From contig JAQFVV010000017.1 in the NCBI GenBank assembly GCA_028023455.1, positions 6,294,098 through 6,358,097 of the forward strand: a stretch of 64,000 nt of DNA, in the 5' to 3' direction. This DNA is from Epiperipatus broadwayi. Its lineage: Eukaryota > Onychophora > Udeonychophora > Euonychophora > Peripatidae. The position numbers and the translations under genes are program-made. Below the pieces are notes generated by a model. It made no database searches. It was given only the letters and a program-made list of their open reading frames with translations, and was not told where the DNA came from. Numbering within the stretch: the stretch's first letter is position 1; each line of letters begins with the position of its first letter. This document shows, one piece after another, positions 10,881 to 21,180 of this stretch.

Positions 10881-11037
10881 AACAGAGCAAAACTCTCCAT
10901 ACAAATATTGCCACCTGTGCTAAACAGAGTAATCAATGGATGCCAGAAGGCTTGTGGCAATATTTGTATGGAGAGTTTTGATCTGTTTATCAACAATTAA
11001 TGTGCTAGTATAGGAAATGTGATCATGTGATGCTTAA
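10881..11037. mobile_element. Short FB-A element, 157 bp
   Basis: The 13-base flank CAGTTTGTTTATA is at 10868-10880 and 11038-11050. The insert has inverted ends (AACAGAGCAAAACTCTCC against GGAGAGTTTTGATCTGTT) plus the end module GATCATGTGATGCTTAA. The ribozyme part is deleted. Its ends share the GTTTATAAACA variant with the element at 959-1932, so the two are related sublineages. Confidence 0.8.
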
Positions 11038-11084
11038 CAGTTTGTTTATATTTATTCTTCCACAACTTCAGTATTTGTACCCTA

Positions 11085-11215
11085 CTCTCCATGGAGTAGC
11101 ACCATTCAGTGCAAACCAGAGTAATGGCACTACTGTATGGAGAGTTTTGCCTCTGTGTGAACAGTTTGTGTAAGCATAAAGAATGGTGATCATGTAATGT
11201 TTAATGGTTTAATAA
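11085..11215. mobile_element. FB-A end fragments
   Basis: Inverted CTCTCCATGGAGTAGCACC and GGCACTACTGTATGGAGAG are followed by the end module AATGGTGATCATGTAATG. The interior and ribozyme are missing. Only a weak case for target duplication can be made. Confidence 0.6.
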
Positions 11216-11229
11216 AAAGTATAACTCAC

Positions 11230-12140
11230 TTTTTTATATAATCTTAGGAATAAGACTAGGTCTAAATTCAAATACAAGCAAAATGTATACTTGTAGGCTG
11301 ATGTTTATTTACTAAGAGCCAGATATTGTTTTCGGTACTAGTAATCTTTCCTGTCTTTTTTCTATGCTCGTTCTCTCTTTTTTGTTGTTGTTGTTCTTAC
11401 CTTACTATTTAGTTACCAGAGTGAGTGTGATTTTAGAGAATCAAGAAGCATTAGAAATATGGTTTTGTTGCTAGACAATTTATAATGTAATTGTTGATTG
11501 GCACATGACAATTTCTGAATTCAATCTTGTTTTTATGCAAGTATATTGATTGGCTAAAATAAACTAAATCCTTAGCATTGGAAAAAGAAATAATGAGTCC
11601 AGGTTTATTAGACTGAGGTCTTAGTTTGGAATTTCTATCAGTCTAGGTTATCAATGATCGGAGTCCCTTGAAGTACAATTTGAATTAAATTTGACACCTG
11701 AAAAATGAATCCATACTTGGGCAGTCCTATTTAGGAAATTTTTTATTATCCACAAATATGGAAGGATCTTTAAAAGGACAGCTAAAACGACTATCTTGCA
11801 AAGACGGTCTAGATCATTGGAAGTACTGGATTGCTCACTCAAACAATCGAAATAGTTGTACTATCATAATTGTAATAAGTCATGATGGTAGAAAAGTAAA
11901 TATATAATAGGTATATATAGGGTGCCAACTTTGCTTGATGCAAACCCAAGATCTAAACATAGGACAGTGTTTGTTAAAGAAATTGTCAAGATTTAAAAAT
12001 GACAGAGCTGCTTTTAGTGAACTTGTTAGATCGAAAAATAGGTTATGTCTTTCATTCATGAAAATCTTACATTTTCATTGTATAACTTATAGATAATTTG
12101 ATGCCATTTCAATACAATATAACCAATAGAAAATCATGAT
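11230..12140. other. Unassigned AT-rich DNA
   Basis: No gene is recognised. Around 11640-11840 there is slightly more balanced sequence (CAAAGACGGTCTAGATCATTGG) with a minus-strand open stretch, but it shows no family motif. Confidence 0.4.
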
Positions 12141-12144
12141 AAAA

Positions 12145-12570
12145 AATTATCACATGATCACCACTTTTGCTTACACATCCTGCCCATCGGATGATGATGA
12201 CTGTGGTTATTAATAAACCAAAGATACCAAAATGTAAAGATACTGAACTGGGTTCAAATCTGTATGACTACACAAGTGAACGAGCTTGGATTAAAAATAT
12301 TACTGTAATTTCATCTTGGACATACAGCTTTACAGTTAACTAAATAAGTAAAATATGGCTGCTGGAGGTTAGCATTAGATCCAGAGATCTAGTTGGAGGT
12401 CTCTCAGACTCGAGGCTCTTCACTGATGAAAGCCACAAGCTAGAAACCAGCCTGGGGATATTGGATGAGTAGGCAGAGTAGGCACTAGATAGGAATTTTA
12501 TACGCAAACCTTCTAGCATCCATCGATTACTATGGCTTGCACTGGAGAGTTTACTATTGTTTTAAACAAA
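12145..12570 (+). mobile_element. FB-A single-arm element
   Basis: It starts with the end module CACATGATCACCACTT and runs through CCCATCGGATGATGATGACTG, the ribozyme region and CATCCATCGATTACTATGG to TTACTATTGTTTTAAAC. It is one arm in the ribozyme sense, diverged from the consensus. Its hammerhead (12403-12470) keeps CTGATGA, stem II AGC-CACAA-GCT and GAAAC, but the cleavage triplet reads GCC, so it should be inactive. Confidence 0.7.
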
Positions 12571-12579
12571 TTACATTCA

Positions 12580-13190
12580 ACAATAAAATATTTTTTCAAC
12601 TAAAAAATATATAATAGTCACATACTAACTAATAGTTATTATATGTATTTAAACTAATATTTTCCTTACTTAAAGTTGCCGACACAAATATCTTGTAGTT
12701 GATTATTTAATCGTTTCAATTTAATTGGATCAAGTCTATATAAAAAAAACAACAAATTTTTGATATTTTATTATTTAGTAAAAACAGTAATAGTATACAT
12801 ATATGTATAATGTTATGTTCATGATATAATGGTAATTTATCTGTCTGTCATTTGCACAACCTGAATTCAAATCTTGCGGAATAAAACTCAAAAAAAATTT
12901 CTCATATTTTAATAATCAAGCTTAGAAATTTTAGCTAATTGTGTAATATTAGGCAGTTAATGATTATTTATACGTTCTTAGAATAAAACAACAACAAAAA
13001 AAATCTGCCCAACTGTCATCGTCTTGAAATTAGAAAGCCAGATGGCAATGCCCTTCCTTCCATTATTATCTATAAGAAGCTGTTAGGGAGGTCTTTGATC
13101 TGCGGTGGAATATTTAACTGATTTATATTATATCAGTTTCTTAATTAAAAAGTAAAATTATATATATGGAAAATAATTTTCTGTCTACTT
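12580..13190. other. No recognisable feature
   Basis: AT-rich DNA. A short more GC-balanced patch at 13000-13100 has no identifiable coding sense. Confidence 0.4.
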
Positions 13191-13193
13191 CGT

Positions 13194-13405
13194 TGTTTAT
13201 ATGTAATAACTTTGCACATGTACGTTAGTATGCCTGGTAAAGTGCGTTATTCTTCTTTCATTAGTTTTTGGTTTGGCGTAGTGCAGTTTGATTATAATGC
13301 TCGATCCTGAAAGCACACTAAGCCAAACAGAAAACTGACAAAAGAATAATAATTCACTTCGCTAGGCAAATTAACATGCATATGCAAAGTTATTACATGT
13401 AAAGT
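13194..13405. mobile_element. Foldback FB-H, 210 bp palindrome
   Basis: The left arm (TATGTAATAACTTTGCACATG ... TTTTTGGTTTGGCGTAGTG) and the right arm (GCACACTAAGCCAAACAGAA ... GCAAAGTTATTACATGTAA) are imperfect reverse complements of about 90 bases, with a 28-base loop containing TTGATTATAATGCTCGATCC. It has no coding capacity. It sits just downstream, in the minus sense, of a mariner transposase remnant and may have inserted in that element. Confidence 0.75.
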
Positions 13406-13498
13406 GTATATTTCTGTAAAAAAAAACTGGTTATAACAAGATTGGTTCTTTCTCCAAGCTGCCTTCAGTGCTATCTCTGATTCATAAAGTGACATAGT

Positions 13499-13880
13499 TT
13501 AGCTACTCATCGAGTTTGGATCATGTGCTATAAGGTGACCGTGTGTTTCATACTGTTGCCGATTGTCATTGCTCTTCCTGCCATGATGACATCTTGCAAA
13601 CCACATGAAAATATTCTTGCAATTCATGACATCACTGCCGTACACAATTTGAATCATTCCAAACATTGTGGTAGAAAATTTTCCCAATTTATATTGTTGT
13701 TCCATCATGGAGTAAGGCATGATAATATATTGACACATTTCATGTCATTATACATGATCCAGACATGCTAGCATCTTAAAATTTTTGTGGTTAATATCTA
13801 AACTATGCTACTGTGTAACGCATGCATTAATTCAGAGATAGTACTGCAAGCAGTTTGGAAAAAGAACTGATCTCCTATCA
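13499..13880 (-). pseudogene. Mariner transposase, N-terminal remnant
   Basis: The minus-strand frame reads MEQQYKLGKFSTTMFGMIQI, then VYGSDVMNCKNIFMWFARCH. This is the first helix-turn-helix of mariner (LGKSATETFEMI--VYGD-A-S---VFEWFKRF in family members). The DDD catalytic part is absent. The 5' leader (13745-13880, with AACTATGCTACTGTGTAACG and ATTAATTCAGAGATA) matches the leader of the remnant at 48975-49130, so both belong to one mariner family. Confidence 0.72.
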
Positions 13881-14264
13881 CCTTTTCACTGAGACACAAC
13901 TGTGTATATAGTATTACAGTACTCTATTATTACTTCTTAGACGACAGCTTAAATTTAAGATTTTACATTTATGGTTTGACTCTCTCTCAGTTCATCAGGT
14001 GACGGAATATGATCAGTTTTCTATTTAAGGTACTGAAAAATAACAGATTGAGTCATAGAAGCAGTTATTACCAGCAGTGTTAGAATGCTAACACTTTATC
14101 ATGCCAGGTTTGATTTTGCATAATTTAATGCACCTGTAGAATGGCAGATTTGAGAACTATGTTCCACATCATCCCTGTCAAACATGTTAAGACCCTGTGT
14201 GTGATAAATCGAGCAATTATTTATTTATTGTCTAGTTAACTCGATCTATCTTCAAATGAGATAT
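13881..14264. other. No recognisable feature
   Basis: Unassigned sequence between the mariner remnant and FB-C. A CTGATGA near 13996 on the minus strand lacks the rest of a hammerhead. Confidence 0.4.
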
Positions 14265-14462
14265 AGCATATATATGACACGATTAATTGGATTTTGCATT
14301 CCCATTTATATAATTAGAAGTATGATGATTTTATTGCACTCCATGAGTGCAATAAACCATTATATTCCTAATAATATAAATGGGAATGCAATCCTCAACA
14401 AGCTTTGTGATAAATGCTTAGCCAGAGCCAGTACTTAAAATATCTCTGTCAGGAACCCCCCC

Positions 14463-14514
14463 AACCCCTGACCATGGTTTCGTGCTTTGGCATTCCTCGA
14501 AGAGCTGCTAGGGT
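14463..14514 (-). ncRNA. Hammerhead-like motif, FB-C left arm (core mutated)
   Basis: Minus strand: ACCCTAGCAGCTCT, core TCGAGGA where CTGANGA is required, ATGC-CAAA-GCAC, GAAAC-CATG-GTC, then AGGGGTTGGGG. The downstream half of a hammerhead is intact. Two core bases differ, so cleavage is not expected. Confidence 0.45.
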
Positions 14515-14558
14515 AGGTTCAGACACTAGATCTATTTTTAGATCTAGTGTCTGAACCT

Positions 14559-14617
14559 ACCCAAGCACCTCTCCGAGGAGTACCAAAGCACGAAACCATG
14601 GTCAGAGGTTTCGGGGT
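14559..14617 (+). ncRNA. Hammerhead-like motif, FB-C right arm (U4 to C)
   Basis: ACCTCT before the core pairs perfectly with AGAGGT after the cleavage triplet, and ACCC pairs with GGGT further out. The core is CCGAGGA (position 4 is C instead of U), stem II GTAC-CAAA-GCAC has one mismatch, and GAAAC-CATG-GTC gives a three-pair stem III. All helices are present, but the U4 change should block or slow cleavage. Confidence 0.55.
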
Positions 14618-14799
14618 GGGGGGGATCCTGACAGAGATATTTTAAGTGCTGACTCTGGCTAAGCATTTATCACAAAGCTTGTTGAGGAATTGGCAATCCT
14701 CATTGATTATATCTTACAAGCTTAAGAGAATTGGGTCATGTGATCTATGGCTCTTATTTTGACAATTAATCGTGTCTTTTATATATGCTAAATTACATA

Positions 14800-15590
14800 A
14801 ATTACTTATTATTAAAACCATTAAAATTTTGCTGTATTATATTGCTTTAATTGTACTAATATTTGACAATTTCTAGTATTATTAGCACCAAGTTGGTCTT
14901 TTAATCATGGTTTTCTAATTATTGTTAGTAAATCCTTGACCGATGCAACTTCTATTCAAAAAAATTTTGATTTTCTAAATAAATACCTCTTCGGGAAAAA
15001 AAAAAAAAATCATTTCATGTGAATTTTAACTGCATAGACGATATAAAATATATTTGGTTAGGATTAATTAGTAAATTTTGCAATTATAATTATGCTAGTT
15101 ATTATATTAGGAGCAAAGAAACTCATTCTATTCATTTCAGAACTGTCTATTACAAGCTTAAGTAGTCAATAGATACTATATGGCAGGGTCACATGACGAT
15201 TAACAATCAAAAGCACTGGATTACACTCACATCTGATAGTCATTTTTATTTTATTTTTAACTCTATCCAACCATTCTATGGTTTTAAATCTGAGCCAGTA
15301 ATACTCATGTATAGCTATATATGGATCTGATATTAGGTCAACAATATAATTTAGTAACTTCAGCTATATATATGCAAAGTGGAAACAACTTTGGTCCATT
15401 GATAAAAATGCAATGTACCAAACAAAATATCGTATGATTCTCCCAGATTACATTCAACATCTGCATTAAGCTTCTGAATTTATAAGTATAATATCTAATC
15501 ACTGATGAAAGAAATATCCAGATGATAATCTCAAGATTTGGGGATTACACTACAACTTAGTATCTATTAATCATTCAAATTCATAACAGA
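14800..15590. other. No recognisable feature
   Basis: AT-rich DNA with an A run near 14996. No coding or repeat signature recognised. Confidence 0.45.
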
Positions 15591-15592
15591 TG

Positions 15593-16035
15593 CTCTAGAC
15601 CTGAGGTACTTGCATTCCTAGGGGGTATGGGAAGCTTGTCCATGGAATATGGTGAATAGTGGGTAAATAAGTATATTATGCTATTAATATATTCCAAAAA
15701 TAGTTATGTTATCAACATTTTGAGGCTATTCCATGTTGGTACTATCTGTCAGCCACACGAGCAGCACTTCAAAATCTCTTTTCAAACATGGACACAGTGA
15801 GGTTGCATAGACTTTTTTCTTTCTAGAGGGGCCTGATAACTCAAAATATCTGGTTAAGAATCAAGATAGCTACTGAAATTGCCAGATCAATATCCCTTCG
15901 AGTCTCGCTTGCAAAGCATCTGTACCACCACTCCCCAACTGCTTAATTCTTAATAAAATAAATAAGGGGTATCAGATAATTTATTAAAAATTCAGGGTAT
16001 GGGGACCAAAAAGGTTGAAAACCCGTAATCTAGAC
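15593..16035. mobile_element. Possible hAT-type non-autonomous element
   Basis: The right end, GGGACCAAAAAGGTTGAAAACCC, resembles hAT terminal sequences. The left side has CCTAGGGGGTATGGGAAGC, and similar short flanks (CTCTAGAC at 15593, ATCTAGAC at 16028) could be an 8-base target duplication with one mismatch. The terminal inverted repeats are poor, so this is tentative. Confidence 0.28.
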
Positions 16036-17300
16036 TTAAGTCTATTTTCTATTATAGAGTAAATAGAGTGGTTTACCATTTTTAATGCAGATGTTGGAAA
16101 AAAAGTGGAAGAATCATATTTAGTTTGTTATGTACAAAAGTTACTGTAAAGTACTGCTTTATTAACTATATTCGCCAATAAAAGTACATCGTTACATAGC
16201 AGCAATAAAAAATAGAAGTTTTTCTGACTTCTTTCTTAATTAACATAATCGTAAATCTAAACACCATCGAATAAGCAGTGAGTAAAATCATCGAACACTG
16301 AATGTCAGATCAAATTTTATGGCCAATTTCTAGTTAAGTAGTTCTGCTGTAGAGAAAAGTACTGGAATGAACCAAGATTACCCAAACATATAGTTGCTGG
16401 CCTACAATCAGAATTATACTGTTATGCAAGTCTGTAGGTTTGGGTTTAAATATTAAAGCATTACGAATCATAAACTTCGGATAGCAGGATAAAAAAATAA
16501 TCTCTCCACTAAACAGAGACCATGCAAAGATAATGCCTTTCGAGAGGAAAGCCAATTATAACACGAAAATAAATTGTGAAAGCCTAATTGTACTGCCATT
16601 CAGTCTCATTATAAAAATTATAACTTCTAAAAAAGAAAGTGACGTATTATTACTGCGTAATTATGCAATCTAAGACAACAATCAGTTTTTACTATTATTT
16701 TTCTTAAAAAAAAAAAAAATACAATTTTGTTCAGTATTAATCTATAATTTCAAGTCATTAAAATATATAATTGCTGATCTAGAGTCAGATTTATATACAT
16801 ATACAAGCTAATTATTAAAACAGGCAAAACTTGCTATATGTATTGATCGTGTGATGTTTATTGGCTCAAGCTAATTTACCTTAGGTTCAAAACTCTGGGG
16901 TGTTTGAAACCCTCAAGATCATTACACCTGAATAACAAAATCAGAATAAACAGGTAAAAATAAAACATTAGTGGATCTTTTGAGTTAGAAGAGAAAAGAT
17001 GTAATGAATAATATAAAAAATAAATAAACAAAAAATAAAAGTTGCATAATTTTATCAACCAACTTCTTATTAACCAAATCAAATAGTGCATTAAAGCTGC
17101 TACTAATATGCAGATACATAAAGTCCAAAGATTTATGGGCCCAAAATTACTTTATTGTAATTCTAAATACCTAAACGCAGTAAATTTCCTAGTCAATAGC
17201 TATAGTTTGATTGATAATTTCAAAATTCAGTTACACAGGTTACATTGCTAATGACTTTAAAACAATTTCATTTCTCATATGACAGTTGCATAGAAGGTTA
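16036..17300. other. AT-rich DNA with a mini FB-A piece
   Basis: At 16815-16866 a 52-base insert joins the two FB-A ends (AAAACAGGCAAAACTTGC and CGTGTGATGTTTATTGGCT), flanked by CAAGCTAATT at 16804 and 16867. It is an extreme internal deletion that kept its target duplication. No other feature was found in this stretch. Confidence 0.55.
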
Positions 17301-17310
17301 AAGAGAATCA

Positions 17311-17415
17311 AGCGTTAGTGGTCGAGAGGTCAGCACAACCACCTTACAAGCAGTTGTCCTGCGTTAGCAGGTTCGCTTCCCGGCCGATGCTTTAGCACAT
17401 GAGGAAAAAAAATAA
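17311..17415 (+). repeat. SINE-2 copy, tRNA-like head
   Basis: AGCGTTAGTGGTCGAGAGGT and GGTTCGCTTCCCGG sit at the spacing of the A and B boxes of a tRNA promoter. The stretch from GCAGGTTCGC to CGGCCGATGCT matches the copy at 47120-47210. It ends in AGCACATGAGG and an A-rich tail. It is not a functional tRNA gene, because no cloverleaf closes. A C run of ten follows at 17442. Confidence 0.6.
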
Positions 17416-18149
17416 TTTCTATTTAATTAGTTTCATTATACCCCCCCCCCTTCTTTTGCTCTCTTTCTTCTCACTTTTCCTTAACTAAAAATATATCTTT
17501 GTAATTAACCAATCACACAAACAATCCAATTGCACAGATCAGATTAAGATATAATCTGGAACCACGAAAGCCACAAAATTTCAACAACACCATCATCTTC
17601 ATGCATATTCCTAGCTTGTAAAGTAAGATCCTAAAAACAAATACGATCACATTTCTGAAATGTGATGGCAACAATTTTCTATTTGATCACACGATTTACT
17701 CCAATTATTTTATTTATTTTACCTACACAAATACTGATAAGTATGTAAAGTGTGTATAATCTTCAGTTTCAAAAAAAAAAACAACAACTGCGAGAAAGAT
17801 TAAGAGTCCAGAAGTCCTTACACTAGGCAGTAAAATCCTAACAATTGCAGGTGGATTTGGGACATTAGTTCCATTTGGCAACTGATTTGCATGTTTGGGC
17901 AATCATATTTGTGGATGTTCTAAATCCATACAAATGTGGAAGAACTAAGCAATTTTGGCCAGCTGAGGAAAGCCTAAAAAAGCTTTTTTTTTTTTGCTAA
18001 AATTGTTTGCAAACTCTAAAAAAAAAAATACATTATCACCAGGAAAACATATGTATGTAAAGTTTTAACTTTGCCAAACAAATTAAGGAAAATCTGCAAT
18101 CAGTATAACGTCAGAACAGCTTTTCAGAGCCATACCACACTATGAGGAA

Positions 18150-18540
18150 TTCTAACATCTACAAAGCCTAAACTTGAAATGCTGAAAAGAAAAAGCTGCA
18201 TCTATGAAATATCTTGTGAATGTGGAAGAATATATATTGGTGAGACCAGTCATCCTGTTGAAAAGCACTTGCAAGAACGCAAACTGATGATTAAAAGAGA
18301 AAAACAGATGTGTCTAAGATAGCAGACCATGTATGTACCAAGGAATATATGTTCAATCAGGAAGATACAAAAGTATTGGATAGAGAAGAAAAAGTACAAA
18401 GAAGAAAATTTAAAAAAGCTGCTCACATGACAACGGCAAACCATCCCTAGTGTGATGATACATAATGTATGAAAACCACTAATCAACTTTGCTCTTAGAA
18501 AAAAGTGGAGAAATCAGGAAGAACCTCATAGATAAAGATA
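18150..18540 (+). pseudogene. Penelope-like GIY-YIG endonuclease remnant
   Basis: The plus strand reads CIYEISCECGRIYIGETSHP, the diagnostic GIY-YIG start (IYEI-C-CG--YIGET), then LQERKLMIKR. After decayed sequence comes PLINFALRKKWRN, which fits the C-terminal (I)NR--G--L---W pattern of Penelope-like element endonucleases. In the family this domain follows the reverse transcriptase and nicks target DNA. Several stops make it dead. The SINE-1 repeat starts immediately after it. Confidence 0.7.
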
Positions 18541-18565
18541 TGAAATTTCTACTGACTGTTATCTT

Positions 18566-18868
18566 TGGCAGGATGGCTCAATTGGTTAGAGTTTTATCTT
18601 AAAATTCAATACTCAAGAATCTAAGGGTCCAGGTTCGATTCCCATGCTAATATTATCACCTACCAGGCCAGCAATGCCTGAAGAAGAGGGGAGACTAATA
18701 CCTCTCAAAATACTGTGAAAATACTAACCTGTGTGCTATTACTAACAGTTGAATGTATTTGGAATATTTAAATGAATTTTTCTAAAGACATTCAATACTT
18801 TTATATTAGACGATGGAAATGGTCCAATATATAAATACAACTAAAACACCATCATCACAAACCTTCAG
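18566..18868 (+). repeat. SINE-1 copy with tRNA-like head
   Basis: The head contains GGATGGCTCAATTGGTTAGAG (A-box-like) and GGGTCCAGGTTCGATTCCC (an exact B box). The body has GCAATGCCTGAAGAAGAGG and CTAATACCTCTC, and the end reads GATGGAAATGGTCCAATATA. The same 300-base sequence lies inverted at 30845-31136. The body also holds a CTGAAGA-stem-(G)AAAA arrangement resembling a decayed hammerhead core. It is not a functional tRNA, since the anticodon arm region is expanded. Confidence 0.65.
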
Positions 18869-18869
18869 A

Positions 18870-19880
18870 AAAAAACAAAGTTTAACTAGATTGGAAATTG
18901 AGTGAAAATGAAGTTTCAAGATATCACAGAGAGATAAAAAAGGAATTAAGTTAAATAAAAGCAGATAAAAAATATTTTATGGCAACTTGAGCATAATCTT
19001 TATGAGAAGTAGATGTAATTTATATTATCAATACTATTTTTAAAACTCTTTATAGAGAAGCCACACTGATTGAACTGAGGGTTTACAGTTGAAGGTAAAA
19101 TATAATGTATAGCTACAAGTAAGTAATGTAAAACCTTTGCTGCATGAGAATTTAAAAGCATGAAATAAAAAAAAACAAAATAGTTATCAAAAAACAGATT
19201 AAAGAATTATTACGTAATATATATGGATGTATTAGTGAAGTGTGTATTGGTTTGTATAATAATTATAAAATTAATTTTGAACATTTCCATTCTTAGCTAT
19301 GATCATCAAAAATATAAAGAAGTTTAATCCATTCTGCTGCATGTTTGTATATTTAAATAAATCGTACAATATAATATAAAATAAAAAAACTTTATGTAAT
19401 AGCAAAAATTTTATATTTAATGTTTTCACAGTTATATGTAATTTCTGGGTTAAACCGTGCATTATTTTTAATTACTTCCCAACTCGATGAAATAGTATGC
19501 ACTATTGACATGGTTAAGTTTTTAAAGAAATTCATTAGATCTCAAAGTATTCAAAAATAACCTGTAAACTTCTTCATTTAGTAGCACAATATAACAATAC
19601 GGCTATTGTATATTAGAGAAATATTAAAATAATATAAAACACTATTGCCAAGCACTTTCAACTTGTTGAGTCCTTATCAAAGCTGTACAAAAATCGTTAT
19701 ACTCTACTAAGCAATAAACTCGAACATTTCGTCATATCAGCCAGGAATAACTAATTGGAAAACTGGTTAACTTTGCATTAATAGCATCACAAGAATTTTT
19801 TATAGCATATGATTCCTTGATCTTATGTTTTTTACCATGTGCTTCATACGTTAATACACTAAATTCTCCTGCACAACATA
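18870..19880. other. No recognisable feature
   Basis: AT-rich DNA. Open stretches here are short and without motifs. Confidence 0.45.
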
Positions 19881-19893
19881 CATGCCCAGTAAT

Positions 19894-20367
19894 AAGCCAA
19901 TAAACATCACATGATCACCATTTCCTATGCTTGCTCAAAACTGCTATTAAACCGGGCAAAACTCTCTATATGTATAAGAAATGGTGATTATGTGATGTTT
20001 ATTGGCTTAAAACCAATCCTGCCTAATAGGATAGTGATGGCTATGGTGAGTTCAGACCTATATGACTATATAAGCTAATGAGCTTGGATTGAAAATATTA
20101 TGATGTTTTCAATTTAAGACTCATGGTTTTGAGATTAAGTAGAGATAAAAGGTGGCTGCTGGAGGGTTGCATTAGATCCTAAGATCTAGGTGGAGTGCTC
20201 TCAGATCCAAGTTTCTTCACTGATGAAGGCCACAAGCCAGAACCTAGTCTGGGGATATTGGATGAGTAGGCATTAGATGGGGATTTTATGCACAAGCCTT
20301 CTGGCATCCATTGATTACTCTGGCTTGCACTGAGTGGCAATACGTATAGAGAGTTTTGCCTGTTTTA
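19894..20367. mobile_element. FB-A element with exact 12-bp target duplication
   Basis: ATGCCCAGTAAT is present at 19882-19893 and 20368-20379. The left end is a short inverted end module (CATCACATGATCACCATTTCC ... GCAAAACTCTCTATATG) that turns directly into a full right arm. The right-arm hammerhead (20200-20266) keeps CTGATGA, GGC-CACAA-GCC and TAGTC, but GAAAC is changed to GAACC, so it is probably inactive. The duplication at 20244-25507 has its left breakpoint inside this element. Confidence 0.88.
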
Positions 20368-20708
20368 ATGCCCAGTAATACTTTGATGAATATAGAAAGC
20401 TGAATATTTGTCTTCGTTTCACAAATACATATTGCATTACAACCTGGTTGTTGATATACAATAGAATACACAATACTACTTTTATCCTCTTTGCTCGTTA
20501 TCACCTTAGAATTGTTTATTAACCTATTAAGTTTAAGCGGAATCTCTCCATGCCAATCTGAAATTAGGAATAAAAGCTAATGACATCCACAGCCTATTAT
20601 TCACAATTACATTAGTACTATTACGTCTTTTATAATGTTTTAAAACAATTGATAACAGTCTTTGCTTATCGTACCCAACTTTTATCAAGTATTGGATTTA
20701 TTATTTTA

Positions 20709-20820
20709 AACTATTAAACATCACATGATCACCATCTCATACCAACACATAAATGGCATCCATTGATTACTCTGGTTTAGCACAGAAGTGGCACTACTAT
20801 ATGGAGAGTTTTTGCCTGTT
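20709..20820. mobile_element. Short FB-A element, 112 bp
   Basis: The 13-base flank ATTTATTATTTTA is at 20696-20708 and 20821-20833. The insert joins ATCACATGATCACCATCTC to GGCATCCATTGATTACTCTGG and GGAGAGTTTTTGCCTG, with the ribozyme deleted. The duplicated copy is at 23356-23467 with the same flanks (23343, 23468). Confidence 0.85.
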
Positions 20821-20898
20821 ATTTATTATTTTATTTAGTAGCAATAATTGTATATATATAATAACAATAATAATACATAAAAGCTCCTTTCAGCAAAT

Positions 20899-21180
20899 GG
20901 TGATTTTGGTTTTCAATGTGTTACAACTATTTTACGATTTAAATTGCACTGCATACATAGTGACATCTACCTAAGTTGCAATGTAGATTGAAATTGTAAA
21001 ATAGTTCCCATGGAAATATACATTTATACAATTTTTTTTTCTTCTCTTCCTTATACATATTGTATTATTATTATAATAGGTTCTAGTTAATTTTATATAA
21101 AATAGATGTCATTATGTATGCAAGGTAGATTGAAATTGTAAAATAGTTCTAACACATTGAAAAGGGCCAAAATCAATATT
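20899..21180. mobile_element. Foldback FB-G (also at about 23546-23820)
   Basis: GATTTTGGTTTTCAATGTG-TTACAACTATTTTACGATT at the left reappears as the reverse complement at the right (AAATTGTAAAATAGTTCTAA and CACATTGAAAAGGGCCAAAATC). A further copy of the inner arm, GTAGATTGAAATTGTAAAAT, lies between. It is non-coding and present once in each unit of the tandem duplication. Confidence 0.7.

Larger units (their letters stand above)
14265..14790. mobile_element. Foldback FB-C with hammerhead-like arms
   Basis: The outermost ends TAGCATATATATGACACG and CGTGTCTTTTATATATGCTA are inverted. Inside, a small palindrome (GCATTCCCATTTATATA against TATATAAATGGGAATGC, 14299-14390) precedes the main arms. 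The left arm is 14391-14535 and the right arm 14540-14695, meeting at the perfect centre CTAGATCT-ATTTT-AGATCTAG. Each arm has GACCATGGTTTCGTGCTT or its complement, part of a hammerhead-like motif, and C or G runs next to it. There is no coding sequence. Confidence 0.85.

Noticed and set aside
13985-14020. Minus-strand CTGATGA near 13996 with ACT/AGT stem
   Set aside because: GAAAC reads CAAAC and no cleavage triplet or stem I partner is present.
17311-17415. Functional tRNA gene
   Set aside because: It has only box-like sequences; no full cloverleaf, and the same sequence recurs as a repeat with a tail.
20753-20974. 73-codon plus frame as a gene
   Set aside because: It starts inside a short FB-A insert and runs into the FB-G palindrome, and unit 2 breaks it with an indel.
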